Counted from the first letter of the stretch, positions 11,828 through 22,967 are shown. The stretch is DNA of 64,000 nucleotides from Cheiracanthium punctorium (GCA_038373885.1 JAWZYV010019980.1:1054001-1118000); one strand, 5' to 3'. Notes: generated by a model from the letters alone, not told the origin. Numbers and translations are program-made.

Positions 11828-11990
11828 GGCCCCACCAATGGCCGAGCGCATAGCGCTCTCAACTGGGAGACAGGAAGTGCCTGGTTCAAACCCAGGTCGC
11901 GCGCCTGCCGACCTAGCCATTCATGGTTCTCTCCGAAACTTAGCGTAAATACGAGTTAGGACCCCTTAGAAAGACCCCAACTGAGGGCAC
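11828..11990 (+). mobile_element. tRNA-derived SINE, copy 2 (different tRNA head)
   Basis: GGCCGAGCGCATAGCGC resembles a Leu/Ser-type tRNA A box, and GGTTCAAACCC (11883-11893) is a canonical B box. The 3' body (CTCCGAAACTTAGCGTAAAT..GTTAGGACCCCTTAGAAAG) matches the tail of the SINE at 10669. It lacks a complete cloverleaf and continues past the tRNA-like part, so it is a SINE and not a tRNA gene. Confidence 0.75.
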
Positions 11991-12548
11991 CCCCCAACCT
12001 TCCGGCCTATATGCATTAGTGCAGATAATAGGCCGTAGCTCCTAATTCAAACTGTCATAGATTTATGTTACAAGGACTGTGATTCAGAATAAATACTTTA
12101 GTGCCTTGTTTATTTTAACATGTTCATTCTCATCGTTGCAAGGACGCGACGGCTGCTAAATCTTCCTCCTATTACGGAGAAAGTAATGTTTTTTCGTATG
12201 CCAATATTTAAATTAGCGAAAAATACGGTAGCTAATAATACGAAATTCAGCATGTATGAGTTTTATAAGATAGGTGCTAAAACAGAGACCATCTTTTAAA
12301 ATTTGTAACCTATAGGGTGGCACGGGTCCAAAATATCCTTTTCACATATCATGCGTGATCGGGGGGGGGGGGAAGAGAGGAGATATCCATAAAATTATTG
12401 CTATAAACTACAACGCTCACCAATACCTAAAATTTAATTTCGGGGCATTGGAAATTCCCCCTCCAAAAAGGGTTGACGTGAAAGAAGTGCGAGAGTGGCC
12501 GTTTTTCTTGAAAGTGGGAGCTTTGTAGTAACGCACATATAGAAGGTA
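11991..12548. other. Non-coding stretch
   Basis: AT-rich, with a run of 12 G near 12361-12372. No gene or RNA recognised. Confidence 0.5.
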
Positions 12549-12730
12549 CTTATTAAGTTGTGCACGTGTTCCGATCTTGTTCAGCAACAGCAGAAGTCCA
12601 CACACAGACTGGGACTGTATGGACTTCTGCTGTTACTGAAGAAGATCGGAATTTTTAGATAGAAACACGTGAACAAATTGTGATAAGTAAATTTTGTTTA
12701 TGTTACTTTACAAAGATTTAATTATTTTTT
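12549..12730. repeat. Foldback repeat D, copy 2
   Basis: Arms at 12570-12600 and 12620-12650 are inverted copies with only two mismatches around TGGACTTCTGCTGTTACTGA. The inverted similarity continues outward through AACACGTG into CTTAT blocks after a small indel. It shares blocks with 3485-3660. A 12417-12605 minus-strand frame overlapping one arm is not a gene candidate. Confidence 0.7.
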
Positions 12731-12736
12731 GCGCTT

Positions 12737-12938
12737 GGGATGGGCACGAGACTAAGAATACACGCGTCTCGTCTCGCGAAGCCGCTGCAAAGCTTTGTCT
12801 TGTCCTGCAAAATCCCAATGTAATAATGATAAAAAGCCTTTGTCTCGTCTCGTAAAATCCCTATGTAATAATGGTAAAAAGCTTTTGTTTAGTCTTGTGC
12901 AAAAGCAGTAAATATCTCGTCTCGTCTCGCATCCATCC
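12737..12938. mobile_element. GAGACGAGAC-type TIR element F, copy 1
   Basis: Ends GGGATGGGCACGAGAC and, inverted, GGATGGATGCGAGACG. The interior has about 2.5 tandem copies of a 45-bp unit (TTTGTCTCGTCTCG..AAAATCCC.ATGTAATAATG, starting 12793, 12838 and 12882). The shorter copy at 29146-29263 has matching termini and a clean 11-bp target duplication, which supports mobility. Confidence 0.65.
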
Positions 12939-13807
12939 TTATTTTCCCACTGTCGTAAAAATATAATACACCGCAAACATACACGGGAGCGAGTGCAGGC
13001 AAAGAAATACGTACTCTTGTGCTTGGCAAATATCAGATTATCTCCTCGGTGTTCGATAACCCTGGAAAACTATCGATGTGCTGGAATAAAAATCCGATAT
13101 CTACCCTCGAAAATATGCCTGGGGGATTAAAAAAAAGGGGGGGGAAAGGGACGGGACACTCTGCTACAGGGAGCGAGTGAATTATTCCTCTTACCATAAC
13201 GAGTACGACCCCCAATACATAAGCGCTGAAATATATAAAAATTTCTGAACACGACTCTTAGATATTTGATGTTCCGATACACTCGTCTGGTCCTCCCGTG
13301 GGAAACGACTTATTGCATAAAAGGGCCGGAGAAGAAACAACGTTGGTAATAGTAATAACAATAAAAAGGGGGGTGGGTGGGGAATGCCCCAGTCGGGAAA
13401 AAATACATATGAAAAGCGTCCCCCCCCCTTTCAACAATTGGATTTGTACCCTCGTCCCTTGTTCTCCGGTAATGAAATCATCCTTCGACCATATCTGTGA
13501 GCGTGTGGAGAAAAGCATGAACACGTGGAAGCAGCTGAATATATACATGCTGTAGGGCTGTGATGTTATCCATCGAGGGAGGGAGGGGGGTGATGCTTGT
13601 GTTTGTGAGGGCTCTTATGCTTGTGCGTGCTTCGGCTGGAGATTTTTTTTCTTTGTTTCGTTTTCTTCGTGCGCCCTCCATCTTGCATTCCCACTCCGAG
13701 TGATTTTTGCAAACTCTTCGGTGGAGTGTTGCTGAATATTCTCCGGCAGAATTGCCGCCGAAGCTCTACGCTCTCCGACATCAGAGGCTCCCAAAGTTTT
13801 TTTTTTT

Positions 13808-13853
<46 letters not shown>

Positions 13854-14078
13854 TGTGGACCACTTGCCGATTGTTCCTGTTTTGGATAGTTCTAAAAAGC
13901 AGTCAGGCACTGCAATATTTATGTTCGGGCGTTGAAAAGCAAAGAGCGAGAGGGTGAAATTCTCCCCAAGGCATTGCAATACATTCGGGTTAAAAGCAAA
14001 ATGAATGGAAATTTCACATGACAAGCGCGAATTTTATCCGACAGTAACATCTGTAAGGGGAAATTTTCCAATGACTGG
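12939..14078. other. Non-coding stretch with (TA)n microsatellite
   Basis: A T run followed by (TA)n at 13813-13851, plus several G/C runs. Seven or more overlapping short frames on both strands derive from low complexity. No gene recognised. Confidence 0.55.
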
Positions 14079-14275
14079 GCTGAAAAAAAGTTTTTTGTTG
14101 ATACAACAAAATTTGGGTTGGCTCTAATTTTAAAGAAATATTTTTGTTAAATCAACAAAGTTTTTGTTAATTCATATAAATATATTTTTAATTTAACAAA
14201 ATATTGTTAAAAACCAACAAAATTATTCGAATGAAATAGCGTCAACCAAATTTTGTTAAACATTTTTTCCGTGCG
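14079..14275. repeat. Small inverted-terminal element rich in AACAAAATTTTGTT
   Basis: Left edge CTGAAAAAAAGTTTTTTGTT and right edge, inverted, CACGGAAAAAATGTTTAAC are similar. Adjoining AACAAAATTTGG..GGTTG blocks are also inverted to each other. The interior repeats TTTTGTTAA and TTAACAAAAT several times. Looks like a MITE of unknown class; no target duplication identified. Confidence 0.45.
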
Positions 14276-14474
14276 AGTTGTTTTGGACTAATACCTTAAT
14301 TCCGAATTTTTTTTAATTTATTTTAAACTTATTTTTGGAAGCTGACACAGCTTCTTACTAGACATTTAAAAAAAAAAAGGCTTCGTAGAATCTTTTTTAC
14401 ATCGCGTATTTTTTTTTTTTTTGTTGTTGGTATGGCTACTATGCAGGTCAGACTGGACCCATGGAGTTCCATAT

Positions 14475-14632
14475 CAAGGGCGGATTAAAGGGGGGGGGCG
14501 GAGGGGGTGACCGCCCCCCCCGAGAAGAAAGAAATTAATGTAAAAGATCCTATTTTACTTCCATAAAATTGATGTATATGTCAATCTTCAAACTAACCGC
14601 CCCCACCGACAAACTAACCGCCCCCCACCGAC
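14475..14632 (+). repeat. Dispersed repeat E, copy 1, plus 22-bp tandem units
   Basis: CAAGGGCGGATTAAAGGGGG through TTAATGTAAAAGATCCTATT and ATAAAATTGATGTATATGTC is matched in inverse orientation at 35641-35750. At about 14590-14632 a unit of about 22 bp (AAACTAACCGCCCC.ACCGAC) is repeated twice. Confidence 0.65.
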
Positions 14633-14751
14633 AAACTTGCAATAACCGCCACTGTTCCATATTGACCATTTTAGGAATCACTTTAGATTCTCCGCAAAAA
14701 ATCTCCCATAATCATACATCTTCTAAACAGCCTTTTAAAGTCCAGTCATGT

Positions 14752-15095
14752 TAGACTCGAAAAAATCGGAATGACTCTTTGCAATTATACTAACCACAAA
14801 ACAGACCTTATAAGAGTTTCGGAACACTCATGAAAAAATTATGCACAACGAATTTTTTGCAACCGGTAACGCTTCGACACATTTTTGAAGGCAAATTTTA
14901 TGCTTAAGAACTTTTTTTTTTCTTTCTAAAAATTACAGCGATTGCAAACTTGCAGCAATTTTCTGAAAATTGCGTTGGTTTACTATTGATATAAATGCAT
15001 AGTATTTGTTGAAGAAGCAGTATTTTTTTGCCCAATGTTTAACATCCTGGGTTTGTTTTTAAAGTCGTAAAAAAAAACAACCTGTGACGCCTGTC
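14752..15095 (+). repeat. Dispersed repeat C, copy 2
   Basis: GACTCGAAAAAATCGGAATG, CCTTATAAGAGTTTCGGAACA, GAAGAAGCAGTATT and a GTTTAACATCC..GGGTTTG-TTTTAAAG end align in order with copies at 8958 and 57098. No coding. Confidence 0.6.
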
Positions 15096-16434
15096 GTTTT
15101 TTTAAAAAGCAACAGGCTTTAAAATATTTTATCGTGGCTTGCCTGCTAATTTTTGGTAGATGAAAAACGACACGTCTGTTGAGACAGTAAGACAGAAGAA
15201 TTGACAGAAAAAAATTTATTTTGTGTAATTTTTTGCATGATGTGCATCTTGTCGCAGAAAAAAAACTATGCCTATAGTGTGGTTGGTTAGAATATCTGTG
15301 AATTGTGACGTAAATGCTAGGTAATTAGAAACCTACTAGCAGCAAAATGTACAAAATTAATTTTATTTTTAGTTATATATTTCACTTTTCTTAGCGAGAA
15401 TGGTTTAGTTAAATTAAGGAAGGGTGTTCCTTTTATGAAAAGTGCTAAAATGAAGGGTGTTCCTTTTTTTAAAGTTGATAAAATTGAGGGGTTTTTTAAG
15501 TGATATAATTAAAGTTTTTCCTTTTCGTAAACAAGACTTCTGATCAAAATTTTGTTCAATTGAACAAAATTTTTAATTAGTCAAAATATCATCTGTTCCC
15601 AGCCTTGTAGGGAAAGAGAAATCATTCCGCTTAAACACCAACAAAATCCGACTGCCCTTATATTTGCCATTCCCATTATATTTCTAGAAATTTCGGTACC
15701 AGTTCATGAGGAAAGGAGAAGAAAAAAGAAATCATACATGTATATAAAGCTATTTTACAAGCATATCTCAAGTTTAGGTGGTCTCGACATGCGTAATTGC
15801 ACGACAAAAGGAAGTCTCTCCTCAACAACTAGAAACGAAAAAAAAAAAAAAAAAAAAAAAAAGGAACACCATTTTTTTGCATCTCCTCTCGTTTTTTTAT
15901 ACGAAACTCCCCCCCCCCCTCCAAATCGGTCTATTGGTTTTGCGAGTAGTGTGGGGCAGCAAGCTCACATGCATCTGAGCCCCCCCTTTCCCCCAGACTT
16001 TCTTGTTCACGCATTCTGCGTATTCTTTCGTTCATGGAGCGGGGGTGTCAGATTTCTTACAAAGATCGTGGAAATACATTAAAAAAAAAAAAAAAAAAGT
16101 GGATAAAAGGAAGATGTTTTGTATGTGTGTGTGCGCGGGGAGGAGGGAGGGGATGTTATTTATTGAATCCTAACTGGCTGATGTTTCGTCATTCCCACCC
16201 CTTTGGCGACAAATGTAAAAAGGAGCAGAAACCGATGGTACGTACTTCCTGCGAGTTCTGCTAGACGTGGGACAGATCAAGCCCGAAAGGGCCATGTAAA
16301 AGCCCTCTTGGTTTCCTTGAATGAAAATTCCAAAACTGTTGATTTCCCCCTCTCCCTCCTTCCCATCATTTTTTTTCCCCTTCCTCTCTTCTGGTTAAAT
16401 TTTGATAACTTCCGCTTTATCACAATTACCATTA
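15096..16434. other. Non-coding stretch with degenerate tandem repeat, palindrome and poly(A)
   Basis: About 15413-15525 repeats a unit of roughly 35-42 bp containing GGGTGTTCCTTTT three times. AAATTTTGTTCAATTGAACAAAATTT-type sequence at 15546-15571 is a perfect 26-bp palindrome. Run of A at about 15838-15862 and G/C runs near 15910. No gene recognised. Confidence 0.5.
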
Positions 16435-16500
16435 CTACAGTGGAACCTCCCAAGTTGGCCACCCCCATAAAGTGAACACTTTTCTGGGGAGCGGAACGCA
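16435..16500 (+). mobile_element. pogo/Tigger-like terminus fragment
   Basis: TACAGTGGAACCTCCCAAGT resembles pogo-group terminal repeats (CAGT..AACCTC), preceded by TA. No second terminus or transposase fragment found nearby. Identification rests on the short motif only. Confidence 0.35.
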
Positions 16501-16537
16501 TAATATAAAAATGTACCTCTATAAGCATATTTTCATT

Positions 16538-16690
16538 TAAAGTAAATAAAAAAACTTTGTAAAAAACACACATAAGAAGTTATAGGTAAGAAGATACGTA
16601 CGTTTCGAACATTTTCGGTCGAAACGTACGTATCTTCTGACCTATAACTTCTTATGTGTGTTTTTTACAAAGTTTTTTTTATTTATTTTA
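16538..16690. repeat. Near-perfect long hairpin, about 72-bp arms
   Basis: The left arm 16538-16608 is the near-exact reverse complement of 16619-16690, with a 10-base loop (ACATTTTCGG). Differences are a single base in the middle of the arm and small A-run and base changes at the outer end. Arms carry GTACGTTTCGA next to the loop. The near-identity implies recent origin or gene conversion. Could be a foldback element or a small-RNA source. Confidence 0.85.
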
Positions 16691-17693
16691 TCGTTTAACA
16701 CCAGTATTTTGAGTGTTTTTTCCGATATTTTCATTTACTTCAGCGTGTAGTGAAGCTTATAAAGAATCATTCTTGTTTTTGGGTCCCTTTCGCAATTAGT
16801 TCATTTTAATTTGTTTCATAAGACTGCGAGGATGATTTTATTTCTTCGAAATAAACTTTTAATGTCAAGAGTCCAGGGTTCAAAATTTACACAAAATGTT
16901 ATGTTGGTCGAATACGAAATATGTCGTTGAACCACGGACATAGCTATATCTTTCACATGGGGGGGGGGGGAAGTACTTGTAAATAACTTGAAAAAAAAAA
17001 AAAAACATTAAGTTACATTATAAATTTTTAATCTTCATAGTAATTTTTTTTTACCCATTAAAATATAGAGTTTACAGGTCGATATTCGGTAAAAATTGCA
17101 TTTTTGCGTAGACAAAGGGGGGGGGGAGCGGTGTTCAGACCTCCTAGCCCCTCCCCCTTTATACACATCTTGACGCACGTATCTATTATAAAACAATTCA
17201 ATTTCCAACTTTTCATTATTGTATTTTATGTTTTTAGTGATTACTGTAGCTAATTGGATTAACGAAGTATTTCGAAAAAAACCATATGATTTTGGTACAT
17301 AAATAACAATAAAACTAATTACGTCGAACGCCTCAAAACTTTTAGAATTTTTCTTTTTAAGCTACACTACGCGCTAAATAAACAGTACGTATATACGTCC
17401 GTGCATTGAGTAGAGATGGCCAGAACGTGGCGCTTTGGATGATTTCATGTGGCGCATTGCATTCTTCTGCGTACTTATTGTTATGTGATAAATTGAAGAC
17501 TTTCAAAATATTTTATTTTTATAATTTATGATGCCGGGTGAAAAAAAAAAAAATGTTATCTATGTATGGCACATCAGAAGTCGTTCAGATTGTAGTTTGG
17601 GGGGGGGGGCTACAAATACTGCTGAACTTGGTTATAGTGACCCCGATTATAGTTACAACTTTCTTATAACATCTAAATATTCTGTACCACTTG
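16691..17693. other. Non-coding stretch with a family G fragment
   Basis: AT-rich with G runs near 16960 and 17118. 17262-17345 resembles the start of family G (TTTCGAAAAAAACCATATGA, TTTTGGTACATAAAT). No gene recognised. Confidence 0.5.
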
Positions 17694-17976
17694 CAGGACC
17701 GGCCCGATGGGCACGCAGGGCCCCAAGCGAGGAAGAGCGGGGCCATTTTTCTATCATGTCTTATGTTGGTTACTACTAGCACTGCTAATGCATATTAGCT
17801 TTATTTCTTGGCTTTTTTCGAGATATATCGCAACCATGTACGAAGTTCAGTCTAATGTGATAACAACAACAAAAAAGAAAAAGGTCCAGGCGCGGTCCGC
17901 ACGGCAGGTAGTGTGCGGACCGCATGCCCGGCCGCCATGGCGCGGGCAATTGTCAAGGCTACTTTTCCCCTGGGCC

Positions 17977-20709
17977 CAGTGATGCCAATGTTTCTGGACA
18001 AGTTTCCCCTGTTTCGAGCCTCAAAAGTCCCTGTTTTCCCCTGTTTGAAGAAATCCAATGAACTATTGTGGCGCCATCTAGTGTCCTCATAGATAACTAA
18101 CTTATTATATTATAATGTACATTAATAGGTATTATATATATAATCTAATATTAGATGTAATATTATAATATAAAATATAGTAATATTTTAATATTAATAT
18201 ACATGTATATTATTTTAGTGTCGAACTTTTCCTTTCTCTTTAGATTTTTTTCAATTCTGTTGAACAACTGCAATATTATTCCAGTTTCACTATTATTTGC
18301 TTAAATAATGTTAATTTACACACATACGCATACATAAATTAACCGCACATTAGTTCAAAAATTATGAAACTGTTGACCGATTTTCCAAGTTTCCATTAAG
18401 GATCGCAGAAATGGTCTCGATTAAAAACGAAAGTCAACTGTGGTGCATGGTATCGTATATCACATGGACAAGGACGTATTTAAGGAGGGGGGGGCGGACC
18501 CCCTCCCCGAAATTTTGATTTTTGTTACTAAAATGATAAGTTTTTTTGTGAAAAACTCTGCCTTTTTTACCGTTTGGACCACCGCCGAAAGGTTTTTCTG
18601 GATATGTCCCTGCACATGGACACTTATCTAGGGAAAGGGGCGCAAATGATGCGAGCCCCCTAACCAAGGAAGCCAGCCAGATTTCATCCAGGGCAGGGCT
18701 CGAGTATGACCAAAAGGGGGGGCCAGGCATTGATGAACCTAGGGGGCCCTATCTATGAAATTTGTTTTATTTTTCATAAAATTTTGATATAAAAAAGAAT
18801 ATTTCAGAACAACATTTGAAGTTGGGGCCCTTTTGAGCAGGGGACCCTGGGAAAAGTCTCGATTTGCCCATGCGATATTGAGGTTCTGATCCAGGAGATG
18901 CAACAAATAACTGTACTATGCTTAAGTTTAAATTCATAAAAAAAATAATCAAATTAGTTATATATATTTGCTCATTAACATTATTTTTAATCCGGGGGGG
19001 TTAGAAGCGCATCTCTTTTGACCCTCCCCCTTGCTTTTAACTCATTCGTGCCTGGATATTTTTGCGACTTTCTTCGATTTTTGCTAACACCAGAAGTAAT
19101 TGATAAATTTCTGATGTCAACTTTTTGAACAAGGGATGATTTCATTTAAAATCGTTATGTATAAAAATTGAAATGTCAACATCCTACTTGCCATATTAAA
19201 ATATTTTGTAGAATTGAGGTTCAATACTCGCGAATAAAGGCTAGGAAAAATAAATAACGTTTTCGAATGATAGCGATAATGCCGTCCCAAAAAAGGGACG
19301 CTAGGCATAAATGGGTTAAAATATGATAATGAACAAGAAAATATAGATAATTTGATTTGCTCTAACTCTCGCACTGAAACACAAAAAATCTACTTTCAGA
19401 AGTAATGCATTTTACTTTTATTTTATTTTCTGTCACAAGGAAAATTGAATGCCGGCTCTTTCTGGCTATAGACTTGTCCTACAAGATCGTTGTTTATAAA
19501 TTCAACAACGATTTTGAGACGAAGTTGGTGGGGGGGAGAGGGGGACACGTGCCCACCTGTCCCCCCCCCCGATATACGGCTATGGTATTGTTCATCGTAT
19601 TACATTCTTAAGAAAACCTAATTACAAGAGCTTTCTAAGAAAGGCGGAAGGCTTATCACCGCTTCCAAACCTACAGAAATTTTGGAGGCACACATGAAAG
19701 ATTTTAGGGAGGGGGGGGCACTTATTGAATTTAAGAGCAGAATAGAGAGTTTCTTTTAAATTTTAAAAAAAATGTTTGTTTAAAAGATTTTGAAGTTGGA
19801 GCACAGGGGACATGTGCCCCCCTGTGTCTCCCCCACCGATACTACGTCTATAGTTCATATGTATTATGCGCTTATAACAATACCTAATAATCGATTCCAC
19901 ATACGTGTGTAGTGCATAGTGTACTTCAGTGTATAGTCTAATTCTTCTTTTAAGAGTAGGGGGCTGTAACCCCCCCTAACTCTTGCGTATGCCACTGCGT
20001 ATAATATTCAGATATCTCAGTTTTATGTGATCTTGATCAGATGCAGGGTAAAAAAAAACTAGGCGATCAGGTCAGGATTTTTTACTTTCCAAGGAAAAAA
20101 AAAAGAATTGGTTTTATCTACTAGTTTTATCGTCTGACGTGCAACAGAATTTCTCACACTAGAGACAAAGAAAACTATGTTTAGCATAGCTCTTTATCTC
20201 TAAAGGCTGAGGAGATTCATGTCTTTGGAAAACTAAGCATGGAGTCTGTAGGAAGGATGATCTCGAAAATTGCAAACAATGGCATTGCAGGGGCAAATGG
20301 ACACCCAGTCCCAGCCCATCTTTCTTCGGTTCCTTCAAACTTCAAAGCTATCTGCGTACGCGGTGAGTCCTTTCTTCCACCATACTACAAACCTATAGGA
20401 AAACCAGATGTGAAATCTAGACCCCTACGAACATACATCCCACCTTCTGCCACTGGATTGGATCATCCATCTAGGTGTCATATAAACCATCAGAATTCGC
20501 GTATTCCTGGAAATGTTTTTTTCCCCTATTCCACATAAATTTACCTAAAAATTCCCCTCTGGAAAGGAAAATTTCCTCAATCTGGCAAAATCTGAAAAAG
20601 TCCCTAGAATATGGCCAATTTCAAGAAAAACTCCCTTTTCCCCTGAAGGCCAATTTTCCGCCGAAAAGTCCCTATTTTTCCCCTGTTTCCCCTGACATTG
20701 GCATCACTG
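17977..20709. mobile_element. Inner hAT-like element, 2.7 kb, perfect 8-bp TSD
   Basis: Left end CAGTGATGCCAATGT and right end ACATTGGCATCACTG are perfect 15-bp inverted repeats. CCTGGGCC flanks both sides (17969-17976, 20710-20717). Inside each end are repeated TTTCCCCTG/AGTCCCTG motifs. The interior holds G-run segments and a repeat H copy (18694-18889). The longest frame is 99 codons (20239-20538, plus) and has no recognisable transposase motif, so the element is non-autonomous or decayed. Confidence 0.88.
18694..18889 (+). repeat. Dispersed repeat H, copy 1 (CAGGGCTCGAGTATGACC start)
   Basis: Aligns with 61690-61879 over its length: CAGGGC-CGA-TATGACC, CCAGGCATTGAT, GTCTATGAAATTTGTTTT, TTTTTCATAAAATTTTGA, CCCATGCGATA and AAGGTTCTG-like blocks in the same order. 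The start resembles a hAT terminus but no inverted partner was found at the far end in either copy. Confidence 0.65.
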
Positions 20710-20724
20710 CCTGGGCCGACCCTG

Positions 20725-21689
20725 CCACTTGCATATATAACACAAGCCCACTGTCAACGTAATGCTTTATAGAGTCATAAATAATTATCTGGTTTTTTCA
20801 GTAACGTTGTAACCGAATTCAACTCTACGACTATTTCACACACTTGTGGTTCCCAAACTTTTTCTCCCTGCTAACCCCTCGTGCAGTCATTGTATACTAG
20901 TAAATAATTTTCGTGAATCACAGACTGGGAACCAATGGCATATGCTAATTGTAAGTATTTGTTTAAAAACCAACTTTTAAAAAAAGAATATTTTAGAAAT
21001 AAGAGAAATTCTGAAGAGAATTTTAAAGAGAATTTGATAAATCTGAAGAGAATTTTAAAAATGATTACTTTTTAGGAACAAATTAACAAATTAATTTATG
21101 GAATATTTTAATTCATTAAATGGCAATACAGCCCACTCCGCGGGTGCACAAAATTGTGAAAAAATTGGCGCATTATATGCAAAAATTTTGGCCACCTCTG
21201 TCGCTGTGTAGTAATTCAGCCTATGCCAGACGATTTACACCTTTTTATATTATTTTAATTGTCTTCCACAGACATGCGAAAGCACTGATGGCCGTTTTTT
21301 ATTCTTTCGCTTTCCACTAACCACGTAATGTTCTCGGGAAGAAAGAAGAGGAGGGGATTGACAGACAGAAGAAATGGGGAAAAAAAAAAAAAAAAAAAAA
21401 AGAACACAACCTTGAGTGACTTGAAACATTGTATGAGCACCTTTTTCGTCAAAACTGCGATTATGCTTATTTCCTTTTTTATTTTCATAAAAACTTCGTC
21501 GAAATGTTTTTCGTGTAAAAGAGAGGAAAGTGGAGGGAATGGAAAAAAAATCGCGTAGGAGTATGATCAGCTTCACGGACCATTTAACGTTTTCAGAGGC
21601 ATATTTTTCGTAAAGGAGTTTTCATTGCGTTATGGTCATAAAGTCTTGAGGTTTTGAACGTTGTCCAGTGTTGGGTAAGTCTTAACGGT
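20725..21689. other. Non-coding stretch
   Basis: AT-rich, with an A run at about 21379-21401. Overlapping short frames on both strands around 21250-21576 come from that low complexity. No gene recognised. Confidence 0.5.
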
Positions 21690-22020
21690 GTTGTCCGAAA
21701 AAATCATGTGATTTTGGTACATAAGTACAAATAAACTGTCAGGCACTTCAAAATTTTGAAACTGTCTCTTTACAAGATGTGCTATATACTGAAATAAACG
21801 ATCAATCTGTATCAGTTTCAAAACTTTTAGAAAAAATTCTTAAAAATCGGAAATTTTCGCAAAGCGTGTCACTCTTCGAAAAATCTTGCAGCTCAGATCC
21901 ATGTTTAAGAATTTTTTCTGAGAATTTCACAAAAGCCACAGCGTTTTCGCTTATTGCAGTGTGTAAAGCAGCTTATGAAGAACCATCTGGAATTTTTTGG
22001 AGACCATGGTGCTATTAGTT
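21690..22020 (+). repeat. Dispersed repeat G, copy 1
   Basis: GTTGTCCGAAAAAATCATGT, GATTTTGGTACATAAGTAC, AAAAAATTCTTAAAAATCG, TGTCACTCTTCGAAAAA, CAGCTTATGAAGAACCATCT and TTAGTTTATTTCAATTTGTG align in order with 22968-23325 and, inverted, with 39548-39943. The two ends (GGTACATAA..AAATAAAC versus GTTTATTTCAATTTGTGTACC) are inverted to each other, so it looks like a TIR element of about 330 bp. The 79-codon frame inside is part of the repeat. Confidence 0.7.
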
Positions 22021-22262
22021 TATTTCAATTTGTGTACCAAGACTAAAAACAGAGTTCTTTTTTTTTTTTTTCGACATATACCCTTAAGGACCCAAAGATA
22101 AATTGGCTCAAATTTCCGGATTTTCAATTATCGACCTAAAAAAATAGAGTAGACTGAGGCAAATCCATAAATATATAATTTATGTCGGTTTAGAATACAT
22201 AAAGACTCAAGTGTTTGTGTTTTAAGGAAAACTGCACGCGGGGTATCTGCCAAGGATGAGGG
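22021..22262. other. Non-coding spacer
   Basis: T run and AT-rich sequence. Nothing recognised. Confidence 0.5.
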
Positions 22263-22432
22263 GGCGCCTTGGTAAGAGGACTCTAACGCGTATTCACGTT
22301 ACATCTGGAGAAAGCCTACCAGAACTCCAGACCGTTAGATCGACAGCCGCGCGAAGGGACCCGAACCCGAGACCTTCACACCTCGGCCGTCTACCCTTTT
22401 CAATGGCATAACCACTGTGCCATGGTGAGGCC
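22263..22432 (-). mobile_element. tRNA-derived SINE, copy 3
   Basis: On the minus strand it begins GGCCTCACCATGGCACAGTGG (A-box region), then GAAGGTCTCGGGTTCGGGTC (B box), GCGGCTGTCGATCTAACGGT and TCTCCAGATGTAACGTGAAT. This is the best-preserved copy of the SINE at 10669. Confidence 0.78.
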
Positions 22433-22967
22433 ATAAAGACTCAAAATATGGCTTTTAAAAAGCAAACAAAGCTTGTTTGGATACCATAAAACTTTAGTTT
22501 TTTTACTTTTTCTTTTTTCATACAGATTTTTTCATACAGAACAGAAAAATTTCATACAGATATGTAAAAAGTAAGCTATGAATCAAATTAATTTTTTTAA
22601 TTTCATATATAGACTATAATGTGTATATATAGAATGGACAAAACTTTCCTTTTCTACCTTTATTTTAAAATAAAGTACATAATGTTAAATCTTTTGTAAA
22701 AACTGCTTCTTTTTACTCGTCGAGATGTTCCATGTGTCCTTAAGGCTCCCCGTCGTGCGGGCAACTGTCGTAACTCCAGGGGTTAAGAGGAGTTTTCTGT
22801 AATGGAAATATTTATGGCTTTTTAGTGACCCGTCGGGATCCACCGACAAAAGTTAAAACCCACACACAATGGAGAGACGGGACGGAAGATTTCTCGAAGA
22901 CTTGACGGGAGAATACATTGATTTACCACTGGAGCTTCCGGCATCGTACGCATCTTGAGTACGGACC
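22433..22967. other. Non-coding stretch
   Basis: Contains a TTTCATACAGA motif repeated three times near 22517-22560. No gene recognised. Confidence 0.5.

Larger units (their letters stand above)
17694..20724. mobile_element. Outer hAT-like element, split by a nested insertion
   Basis: Left end CAGGACCGGCCC (17694) and right end, inverted, CAGGGTCGGCCC (20724) match at 10 of 12. The flanking CCACTTG is present on both sides (17687-17693 and 20725-20731), a 7-bp duplication that is 8 if the next base is counted. Only about 290 bp belong to this element: 17694-17976 and the last bases before 20724. The rest is the inner element at 17977-20709. Its right terminus survives only as the few bases beyond the inner element's duplication. 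Confidence 0.75.

Noticed and set aside
11828..11900. Possible tRNA gene
   Set aside because: A and B boxes are present but a full cloverleaf does not form, and the sequence continues into a SINE body shared with other copies.
20239..20538. 99-codon frame inside the inner hAT-like element as a transposase fragment
   Set aside because: No zinc finger, D/D/E, CxxH, RW or ERGFS-like motif is visible.
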